Source: Siderastrea siderea
Taxonomy: Eukaryota; Cnidaria; Anthozoa; Scleractinia; Rhizangiidae
DNA length: 64,000 nucleotides
Assembly (NCBI GenBank): GCA_964030785.1
Contig: OZ034971.1
Location: 44,750,304 to 44,814,303 of the forward strand
Direction: 5' to 3'
Positions 29,700-38,528 of the stretch are shown here, piece by piece. The position numbers and the translations under genes were made by a program. The notes beneath the pieces were generated by a model that was given only the letters and a program-made list of their open reading frames with translations, ran no database searches and had not been told where the DNA came from. Numbering within the stretch: the first letter of the stretch is position 1; every line of letters begins with the position of its first letter.

Positions 29700-30500
29700 T
29701 CATTATTTATGCCTGGGGGAGGGGGGGCTGGCAAGAAAGAGGGGCATTAGAAAACCAAGAAGTGAAAAGGGGGTACTAAAAAATGGCATAGAAGGGGTGG
29801 CTGTCTATTTCTTAAGATTAAATAGAGCATACAGTTGAACACGTCTGTTCAGTCCACTACAATGGGTGCTTGCTGATGTATTACAGTAACTTAGGTTGCT
29901 ACTTTTGTTAATTTTATCAGAATTGCCAATTCGAATATTTTTTGTGAGCATTTTAATACCCTAACAGACCGTCCCAGTGAACCACTTCCAGTCCAGGGAA
30001 CGCGGGAAGTGGCGTTTAAGAGAGTCCAATTCCGAAAATTTCCCGGGGGTGCATGCCCCCGGACCCCCCGAGAAGTTTGTGCCTTCGCCACTCACGTCCA
30101 CTTGGTTACGTACATACATATAACTTTATTTAAACTCGCTAAAATCTTCAGTGTATTAAAAAGTGACAATTTTATAATTAAAACAAATATATATATATAT
30201 ACACTTCATTCACTGTTTTACAAGATTGAATTGGGTATTTTAAAATGTTACCAAAAACTCTGCTTTATACAATTGCCTTTAGTGTCAAAGTGTGAATGTG
30301 TGAGGCAGTGTGTGTGTGTGGGGGTGGGGGGGGGGGGAGTGGGGTTATTTTTTAGCATGGTGTGCTATAGGGTTCAAAATCATTTGTTTGTTTGTTGGGA
30401 GGTCATAACGTTTTGTTGTTGCTTGTAATGAATCCTGCCAGCCCTCCCCCCCCCCCCTCCCCACAAATACAAACAGTTGTCAACAACTATCTCTCTAGTC
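29700..30500. other. G- and C-rich tracts, AT dinucleotides, no gene
   Basis: G-rich stretches at about 29714-29790 and 30317-30345, a (TA)n at about 30188-30200 and a C-run at about 30445-30460. The 139-codon frame at 30009-30428 is built from these and is not credible. Confidence 0.6.
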
Positions 30501-30871
30501 TGTCGAGGCCCTTACTTCCCCAAAAATTAACGACGCTGAACGCGAGTTGAGCCCGATTTGTGCCACGTGCTTTTCAAATAATTGTTCACCCGCCACGTCA
30601 CGCCACATGATTGGAACCACTGGTGCATGCAAATAAGGAACCATTCATCTTGATCGCTGTCCTTTCATTTTAGTTGGCCAATTAGGACAGAAGATGTGAA
30701 AACATTGTCAAAAATTGATCAAGATTCTTGTTCAAGTGGTAACAATATGGTGTGCAACACTGAAATTTTGGTAGCTTCAGCACTCCCAGGAAGTCATTAC
30801 TTTGGGAACTGACAGTTGTCCTTAACAGTAATATTAAAATGTTTGAAGTGTTTTTCTCTTCCACGCCATAG

Positions 30872-31043
30872 ATGTTTCATCCACGAGTAACTCGGAATGT
30901 GAAATAAGAGTTTCCTGCACCGAGTCACGTGGCTGTCAATACGCCAATCAGATGACACTAGATCCAGGCTCTAACATAACTCTTGACTGCTCGATCGTAA
31001 ATGGTGGGGCAGCACGAGGCATGACATGGGAACAAGTCCAACA
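30872..31043 (+). pseudogene. Truncated first Ig exon
   Basis: After an acceptor 'ccacgccatag' the frame reads DVSSTSNSECEIRVSC... through 'GSNITLDCSIVNGG' and 'GMTWEQVQQ', parallel to the minus-strand exon 9023-9286. It then switches at 'ISTLFIFC' to intron-like sequence that matches the paralogue's intron from 'gcaaaaatctacataag'. A deletion removed about 30 codons, the donor and about 0.7 kb of intron. Confidence 0.8.
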
Positions 31044-31171
31044 AATTTCAACTTTATTCATTTTTTGTAGACGTGCAAAAATCTACATAAGACACGTTTA
31101 AACAAGTTAGTTTTAAAAGCAGCCGTCTCAAGCGTTTTAAATTATTCCTTTTGCTCTGTTCCTTCTTTTAG

Positions 31172-31507
31172 GGGCGCTACAGATAGTTTATGTCACAAGC
31201 TCCCCAAATGATATATATGAGAACGAAAAACGCGATTTGAAATGTTCTTTCAAGGGCTGGCCTCTTCCTCGTGTCACGTGGTACAAGGCCGAGAAGTACG
31301 ACGGGGAGTACAAGGAGCTGATCATAAACGGATCTGGTGATTTTTCCTACTCGGAGAAGGTTTCAGAAGAGGAAACTCAGTTAACTTCTATTCTTCATCT
31401 TCCTCCGGGCCGCGAACAACACGAAGGGTTTTACACCTGCACTGCATAGAACAGCATTCCAGGTTGGTCGAGTAAACAGTCCTTCAGGATTTGGATGATA
31501 TATGAAA
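31172..31507 (+). pseudogene. Second Ig exon with nonsense codon
   Basis: 336 bp, acceptor ...cttcttttag, donor GAAA|gtaagt, phase 1-1. 'LKCSFKGWPLPRVTWYK' and 'EGFYTCTA' are the Ig core. The codon after CTA is TAG (about 31447-31449), where the minus-strand copy has GAG (Glu). The remainder 'NSIPGWSSKQSF' continues in frame, so this is a single point change. Confidence 0.85.
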
Positions 31508-32129
31508 GTAAGTGATCTGTTATGTAGATTGTAGGTAAAGAACAGTTGATTAAAAAAAAACATTTGTGGTTGAGAAAAAACCAGGAAGAGGAATTGTCTT
31601 CCCTATCCAGAGACCCTATCAAATCCGTCCAGAAAGCACCGGAAAACGCTTTGAACGCGGGGATGGGGGAGGGCACATGAAACGTTTGACGTGTGAGACG
31701 GGCCGAACTGTGTTGTAGTCTGAACGTAATTCGGAAGTGTTGATCCTTTTTGTCTGGGGGGTACGTTACTTTTGCAAAAGCGCGGAATACGACAACACTT
31801 ATATTCGGACCTCTCTGGCCCGTTCTAAACAACACGCAATAAAAGTAGAACCCCGTGGATAAGTAAAGGTTTATTACATTAACTCTTTTGAATTTTTGGA
31901 ACCGTAGGTTACAATGAAATCAAAAAGCGATAACATGGAAATAGATAAAAATGGATCCGGATTAAAATAGATTTGTTTAATTAGTAAAGTTGATGAAATT
32001 TACCTGTGCAATTCTGTAAGAAAGCGTGGCATTTTTTTTTCCTTCAAAGCTTTTTTTCGTTCGTATAGTTCCTTAATAACACTAATTCTTTAATATCAGA
32101 GCTAATGATTGACATTATTTTCAATACAG

Positions 32130-32459
32130 GTCCATGGCCTAAGAACCCAACTATTCAGTCTTCTGAGAATCCTGTAAAAGCCTTTTCCAACGTCACCCTA
32201 AAATGCTCGGTTGAAGTTGACCGGGAAAATTGTCCACCAATGTTGCGATGGTATTTAAACAACAATTCGGAGCCATTGAAATCCGGTGAAAAGTATAAAA
32301 TAGAGGAAAGGAAAACTCGCAGCAAATGCAAAAAAGATTTCCATCTCACCATTGTGAACGTCACGGAGAATGACGAGGGAACGTATGGCTGCCGCTCGCT
32401 CTGTGTGTGGGGAAACGTTGCAGCCATCTTTGAGTTAAACATCACTGATCAAGCATCGG
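32130..32459 (+). CDS. Third Ig exon, intact
   Basis: 330 bp, acceptor ...tcaatacag, donor TCGG|gtaaga, phase 1-1. Core residues: 'VTLKCSV', 'LRWYLNNNSEP' and 'DEGTYGCRS'. It aligns along its length with 4365-4697 on the minus strand. Intact by itself, but part of a gene with broken upstream exons. Confidence 0.75.
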
Positions 32460-32521
32460 GTAAGAAACTCATTTCATTTTAAGAATAAAGAAAGAAAGAT
32501 GGTAAATTTTAAGCTCGGAAA

Positions 32522-32809
32522 GAAATGAGAAAGATGGAATATTCAGTTTGTCACGAACGTGGGACAAAGAAAAAATCTGAGTCCCGGACACACGGTGCTT
32601 TCGACATTGCTGATCCTAGCAGTATGCAGGACGCGTGTCACAACGAACTCAGTAATTATGACCTCGCTCACCACGAGTCTCCCAGTAGCTCAGTGGTTAG
32701 AGCGCTCGACCGGTGTACTGGAGGTCATGGGTTCGATTCCCGTTGGAGACTCACATTTTTTCTTTGTCCCACGCTTGTGACAAACTGAATATTCCATCTT
32801 TCTCATTTC
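32522..32809. mobile_element. 288-bp TIR element with an internal tRNA-like sequence
   Basis: The first ~50 bases (from GAAATGAGAAAGATGGAATA) are repeated inverted at the end with only two or three mismatches ('...aatattccatctttctc'). Between them lies a tRNA-Thr-like sequence with A and B boxes. A MITE containing a SINE-type head is unusual. It sits 62 bp after the donor of the third Ig exon. Confidence 0.75.
32676..32751 (+). tRNA. tRNA-like sequence inside the TIR element, probably not functional
   Basis: The outer stem AGTCTCC/GGAGACT pairs over 7 bp. A box 'tagctcagtgg' and B box 'ggttcgattcc' are good. The anticodon loop could read CCGGTGT (GGT, Thr), but the anticodon stem is poorly paired and there are extra bases between acceptor and D arm. 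Best read as a polymerase III promoter relic. Confidence 0.5.
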
Positions 32810-33164
32810 ATTTTCAATTCTACACTACAAAGAGCCATTCCATGTGAAATCATATTTCCTCTATTAATCCACCAAGGGGCTTATTTATTTCAGATCTCAT
32901 AAACGGGAGGAGAGCAGGGGAGGGAGGGGGGCTTAATAGTAAGGAGGGAAGGGTGTTTACCACTTATGTAATTAACCACTGACGGACTGCTGTAGCTTTG
33001 TAGCTCCGCCTGGCTCGATTAGCTTCTGCTATTTGGGGGCGGAACCGAATCTTCATTTATGAGTATTTATTATTTAAAAATACTTGTATTTGATTTAATA
33101 ATTTATGCTTGTAGAATGAAATTGACACTGTTATGTTAAGTAGACTACTGATTGACATTCACAG

Positions 33165-33260
33165 TCAGCACAACCATTTACGCATTATATGACGGATACC
33201 GTTTTAACAAACTGCGAGGTTTCTCAAAAACAAAGCTAAAACTTTGCCACGGCCAGCAAG
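33165..33260 (+). CDS. Short linker exon between Ig3 and TIR
   Basis: 96 bp, acceptor ...acattcacag, donor CAGCAAG|gtaaac, phase 1-1, joining Ig3 to the TIR exon in frame. It encodes STTIYALYDGYRFNKLRGFS then KTKLKLCHGQQ, basic and hydrophilic like a juxtamembrane cytoplasmic segment. It contains no membrane-spanning stretch. Confidence 0.5.
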
Positions 33261-33629
33261 GTAAACAAAGTCTTAAAAAAAACAGAAGGAAATGGATCAG
33301 TGAGAGAAATCACCGCCAGAGTTTTCGGCATCATGTTAGTCCTGACAGATGAAAACCGCAATGAGAATAATTATTTGACAGGGTGAAGGCTTAATCAAAA
33401 ACAAAAACAAAAATAACAACGAAAAATCGAAAGCGACAATAGCAGTCAACAAAACGAACCTAGAATGATAAATACCTACTGCGATAAAAGTTTAAAACGT
33501 CTTCAGATGTGTCATGGCAATTCCCGACCTTCTCTTCAGAGCTGTCCTCAGAATGTGTATGACCAGTTCGTTTCTGTGTCACTCGGTCTTCACTTAAGCG
33601 GCTAGATCACTGATTAGACTGATACGTGA

Positions 33630-33705
33630 CACATGACTGACAGACGACCGGTTGGTTGACAGACAGACTGACCGAGGGTATAACTGACTGACTGAACTTG
33701 ACTGT
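33630..33705. repeat. Degenerate TGAC-type tetranucleotide repeat
   Basis: 'catgactgacagacgaccgg' to 'aactgactgactgaacttga' is an imperfect tetramer repeat in the intron before the TIR exon. Confidence 0.5.
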
Positions 33706-33927
33706 GTTTTAAATGCGTTACAGCCTCGTTTTCAAAGTGCACCACCTTGGCAGATTACAACAACAATTTAAACTAAACTGCTACAACTTGGTCAACTGAA
33801 ATCATCTGTTTGTGACTCTATAGTGATGGGAAGCTTACCCAACAAATCATTTCACGGATAGTACGCTGCATATGTCCAGTATCGCAAATAACACACTACT
33901 CAGTTTTAGATTGTGTTTTTCATTCAG

Positions 33928-34385
33928 GTAATCTTGAAAAGATTGTTGTGAGCAACAAACTATTCATTAGTTACAAATCAAAGAACTTTGTCTTGGTGAA
34001 TGAGAGCCTGATTTCTTTTCTCGAGAAACACTCAATATCCTACAGCATTCACACCGGGGACTTCGAGCTGAGAAGACCCATCGTCCAAAACATGGCGGAC
34101 AGCATGTCAGGTAGCCGCCAAGTTCTGATTGTTTCGTCCGACAACTACCTCGTAAGCAACGTCTGTCGGGAAGAGCTGCACACGGCCGTTCAAAGGAGGG
34201 TAGATACGGGAAATTCGCCACCGATGGTCTTGTTGATCAACAAGTCCAAGAAAAAGCGGTTGCTTTGCGCTGTGAGAAAAAAGAATTTGCTGGATTTTGA
34301 GAAGCACAATAAGAAGGAAGATTGGGAGGAGAAATTATTGAGAGGAGAAATTATTGTATGCTGTAGTCGAAGGCAAAACTGCTAG
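33928..34385 (+). CDS. TIR domain exon (terminal)
   Basis: After an acceptor 'tttttcattcag' the frame reads NLEKIVVSNKLFISYKSKNF, where 'LFISY' is TIR box 1. 'RRPIVQNMADSMSGSRQVLI' and 'VSSDNYLVSNVCREELHTAV' follow, the box 2 region with the S-R-x-x-x-x-(V/L)-S-x-N-Y-L-x-S-x-x-C-x-x-E-L pattern. Box 3 (FW) is weak or absent near 'EDWEEKLL'. The stop is at 34383. TIR domains assemble MyD88-type signalling or act as NADases. Here the box 1 acidic residues are replaced (K-S-K) and Gly is missing from the BB loop, so function is uncertain. An AATAAA lies at about 34566. Confidence 0.8.
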
Positions 34386-34599
34386 TGTTTAAAAAGGTGA
34401 TTGCGGGTAATTATTATTATTATTATTTTTTTTTTTTGCGTTCTTTTTTCTGTTTGCAAGCTATAGGAAAACAACTAGTCTATAGGTTATAATTATACAT
34501 CAGGCCAACAGGATTGTTCCAAATCAAAGATCTCTTGCCGAATGCAAAAACAGTACCTAATGCAAAATAAACGATGCTACTGAGAATAATTAAAGTGAC

Positions 34600-36483
34600 A
34601 ATAATTTGTTGCCTGTCTTCGGTTGAGTTAAATTGCTCCTTGTCTTTCATTTCATGTAGACGTCCCTTAATACATTATTTCGTCTAGAAAATGAATGCGG
34701 ATTTTGCCGAGACCGCGTCGAACGTCTGTTATCCCGTTCAGGACGTTTCGAGGGGCAGGAGAGGGAGGATTACTCGCTCACTTCCCTAGAAATCGCCTTA
34801 TTACCCCTTCATAATTTCTTTTTGGACCGGGTGGCATGAAGCACTAAGCAAAAACGTTAGAATCACTGACTTTTCTGTGCCATTTTTCGTCGCGAGGCAG
34901 CATCTTCAGACGTCGAATGCAGGATGCTAAATTGTCTACAGAATATGATCCATTTAATAACGACGCCAAATCATAGTTTCGATTTCTCCTAGATGTGAAA
35001 AAAAGCCATCTTGCTATCACCATAACACGGCAGCCATCACTCCTTCTTCTTATTCTGTTCTCGCGGGCATTTTCGCTTCTGAACCAATTACATCGCTGGA
35101 AACCTGACACGTGATTTTTTCGCAGCACATGCGCACTACAGCAGCAACAAATGAGGCGTCAGCTGTGGAAATATGAAAGGAGGATTGTCCAAGCAATAGA
35201 AGGATATTATAACAGCCCATATGAACATCTTTTTTGATCGTGTGAGTCAAAAGGATTTTCAACAATCTAGAATTAAAAGGTTCAACTGCCGGGGCGTTGG
35301 GTTGGTAACAAGGACCAAACGAACGACGAATGAACGCACGACGGACTTTTAAACGAATAGTGAAAGTGTCTACTACAGTTAAGTGTGAGATGGTCTAGGA
35401 GATAAGGCCCACATCGCAATGATGCAACAATCTCCGCTTACACAATGTCTTGAGCAGAGTAAGCTTGTTCTTGAGTTCACAGCGGTCAAACGCACGATGC
35501 ATGCGCGGGTCCTACCATAATTTTACAAAGGAAAATACAGTTCAAGTGTTTCCAGAAGGTATTTTTATGACATTATTGCTATCTGCTTTGAAGAGCATGT
35601 TTTCCAGGTAATTTAGTAATTCTACCCGGAACGGCCAGTTGCGAAAGGCTTGGGATAAAGCATGTCAAGTATGCGGGCAAATAAAGGGGGAGATATAAGA
35701 GGTCAACAATTAACTATTGTTTTGCAATTTATGAGAACCTGTATTAAGAGGACACCTTGTATTAAGCGAACACTAGTGAGGTTCCCAAGGATTTCCGCTT
35801 AATTCATACAGACTTCAATGTACAGACAAACGTGAAGCGCGGAGTTCGTATGAAAACAATGCATAACATGTCCCGGCAAACCGAATTTCACGCCGGCAAA
35901 ATTCGTGTATGGCAGTTACTTCATTTTGAACATTCACATCTCACACTGTTTATTTCATCAAGATACAGCTACTTGATTAAAGTAAACCTTTAAAATTATA
36001 CAAATTTAAAATACTCAAACCAAAATTACGAAAAACACTCCCTGATAAGTATTTGATTAAAGTAAACCCTTTGAAAAACACACAGTCATTTGTTCAGTCA
36101 TTTGTCTAGTGTTAAAGATATTAGTTTCTGAGAGATGCAAGTTTATAAGTGTAACTAAACCTTTAGTTATTACCCTCTGAGTTGCAAAAAGCCGTTATTA
36201 TTATATTTATTTGAGGGAAAGCGCCATATTACATATACCTCTTAACCTACCGTTGATGCAGTTTTGTCAGTGTTTTGAAGAAATGAGATTTTTTTACTCC
36301 TCGAACTGCACCATGAGGGTTGAACTCGAAATACTTTTCAAGGATTATAACTTGAATTTGACTCTTGTTTTTATGTTACACAGCAGTACTGAGACACGCA
36401 ATAAACTGCAAACATTTCCCCTGTAACTGGAGGACACCCAATAAGGACATAAGTGCAGCAAAAAATGTCTGTTTTCTGTTTCC

Positions 36484-36518
<35 letters not shown>

Positions 36519-37190
36519 TTTGACCTGTTCTGATTCGCTTACTGGATATTTAAGCTAAAGCACTGAACTTTTACGAAACGGAAACATACGTCAGTATAGG
36601 AAACAAACGCAGCATGAACTAATCTATGGGATTTTCAAAACATCGCGTTACTTGTAGTCAGTTTAATTTTGAAGAAGCGTTCTTCGTTAATTATCACATC
36701 GTTAAATTCTCTACGTTTGACCCCAAAAATCTAAATGCTGTCCTTAGCTCTAGCCAATTTGATAAATAAGAGCTTATTTTCCTTGATATATTCCAGTCTT
36801 TAAACACAAGTTGTACAATAACTCAAGTTAATTCTCGCCTTTAGAATCATCAACCGAAAGTTCAGTTTATTTCAACCTAAACGCCCCTAAAGAATGGTCA
36901 CCATACTCTTCCCTGATAGGATACCATACCTCTACACTCACATAAAATTCCTTCATTCGGAAATTTTACCTTTTTCTTACGAGTTGATTTCCTTTATTCT
37001 GAGCTATTTTCTACTTAAATTCGCATTAATTTAAGTCGCGTTGATTTCCAATACCTTAATAACCACAAGTATAAAGTACTGAGACTGCCTCGTCCCATGG
37101 CGTCCCTCCTTATTATATTATGGTGCGCGCTAAACCGGCGCCTGGGGACGAGGCAGGAACTGAGGTTTTCCCGGAGTTTATGCTGAGGCC
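34600..37190. other. No gene seen; (AC)n at 36488-36521
   Basis: Open frames here are short and unsupported. The only clear feature is a CA/AC microsatellite of about 16 units at 36488-36521. Confidence 0.55.
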
Positions 37191-37194
37191 GCTA

Positions 37195-37330
37195 TAGAGC
37201 GTTTTCATACGACGTCACGGCTGCCATATTGGGGTATGCCAAAAATATTGAAACGGCGGCCATATTGGTGTAGCAAGCCAATCCTGTGGGAGTTGGAGTC
37301 TTTTCTTATCTAAACACTTTCTTTTGTTCC
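37195..37330. mobile_element. MITE-like end ('acggcggccatattgg')
   Basis: 'agcgttttcatacgacgtca' and two 'cggc(t/g)gccatattggtgt'-like phrases form a repeat I recall as common in coral genomes. The far end was not located. Confidence 0.35.
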
Positions 37331-37572
37331 AGTAAATTTCCATAGCTGCTGGTCAACAAGAGTGAAAACCCTCTATTGTCGTAACCTGTATAACTCGCCA
37401 TTGTTCACTAAGGCGTCTGTTCACGTGCTACTATTTCCGGTTCCCAAATCCTCAGCTGGTCTTCCCACTTACCAATTTTTTTATCCTCCAAAAAATTTCA
37501 CACAACCTTTCGAGGTGACATTTCACACAAAAAATCTCCAGTTTTCCACCACAAGTAAACCTCACTATTTAA

Positions 37573-38201
37573 CTCTTTCGCTGCAAAGGTCGACTTTTCC
37601 CGACTGTGGAGGCCTAGACATTGAACCACTTGTGACGTCATCATTTTCTGACGACACCAGATTGTTTTGAGAGAGGACCCTGGGAACGAGGTTGATTGTT
37701 TTGATAAGCAGCTAACACAGCAAGGACAGATCCATCCGTTCCTGTGTCCATTTTGAACATCGACCAAATTCTGGCAGAGCTATTCCAGAAAAACGTGTCC
37801 AATTTTGGGTGCGGCAACATTCGTGGTAAAATAGGCCAAGTCACCTAGTTGATCAATATTCCACTTCCAGGCTTTTCGAAGGGTTAAGGTCAAAACCTTT
37901 CCAGTGGATAGAAAGGAGATAAAGGGCAGAAGATAAAGAGAATAGACAAGGAGAGAAAAAGGAAAACAAAAAACAAGATAAAATTGGGAATAAATCCGAA
38001 AAAAAAAATTCCAAAGTTTGGCTTATGCACAAGCGTTAAAGCAAAATATTGTACAGTTTACAACAGAATCTGGTTCAAAATCTAGCTAAATTGTAAGAAA
38101 ATCCTTTTGTAGCAAAGTTTAGTGGCATTTAGCAGCATAGCACTAAAAAGACCCCTTAGACGGTAAAAAATGCGGGTTTTTTGAAGTGTGCAGTGAAACG
38201 G
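37573..38201. mobile_element. TTAA-type MITE, copy 2
   Basis: TTAA at 37569-37572 and 38202-38205 flanks inverted ends CTCTTTCGCTGCAAAG / GCAGTGAAACG. The interior shares 'ccacttgtgacgt(c/t)atca' with the element at 16130-16717, so both are one family. It lies 0.15 kb beyond the lipoxygenase stop codon. Confidence 0.7.
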
Positions 38202-38348
38202 TTAAGGCAAATGAACACGATCAATAATTCTAGCGAAACTTCCTCGTTCTCGTTCCCAGGGTCTCTCTTCTCTAAGGGGCCGAAAGAAGAGACAACCTTG
38301 TAACGAGTTTGAGCAGTCTTTGGGTGTCCTTGAGTCCAGCGGGTTTTT

Positions 38349-38528
38349 CTAGATTGCTATGCTACTTGGTATGTTCTCCGGTATCAGATAGGTGTAGGGA
38401 ACAGACAACTGCTTATTTCTCTCTTCTATCTCCTCGGAAACCTTTTTCAACTTATCTTGGAAACGTTGAATGGCTTCTATGGGAGCACTCTCAGTAAAAA
38501 CTCCCTCGGGAAATTGTCCAAGATGTGG
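38349..38528 (-). CDS. LOX exon 9: C-terminus
   Basis: 180 bp including TAG. 'LGQFPEGVF...[10 protein letters not shown]', then '[19 protein letters not shown]', with the invariant C-terminal Ile that ligates iron. Acceptor ...tttcttgcag. Confidence 0.9.
   Translation of the reverse strand, partial: PHLGQFPEGVFTESAPIEAIQRFQDKLKKVSEEIEERNKQLSVPYTYLIPENIPSSIAI

Larger units (their letters stand above)
30872..34385 (+). pseudogene. Degraded Ig-TIR receptor gene (IL-1R-like), inverted paralogue
   Basis: Plus-strand exons: 30872-31043 (Ig1, cut), 31172-31507 (Ig2, with an in-frame TAG), 32130-32459 (Ig3, intact), 33165-33260 (short linker) and 33928-34385 (TIR, ends in TAG). The last four junctions are GT-AG and phase 1. 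The first three exons match the minus-strand gene at 4365-10232; the TIR exon shows what that gene probably encodes downstream. Ig1 has lost its second half, donor and most of the next intron. No signal-peptide exon is found upstream and no transmembrane stretch between Ig3 and TIR. TIR receptors of this layout signal in innate immunity. Skipping of Ig2 (336 bp, symmetric phase) would preserve frame, so expression of a shortened soluble form is not excluded. Confidence 0.7.

Noticed and set aside
32676..32751. Functional nuclear tRNA gene
   Set aside because: The anticodon stem is unpaired, spacing between acceptor and D arm is wrong, and it lies inside a repeated TIR element. It is listed only as a tRNA-like relic.
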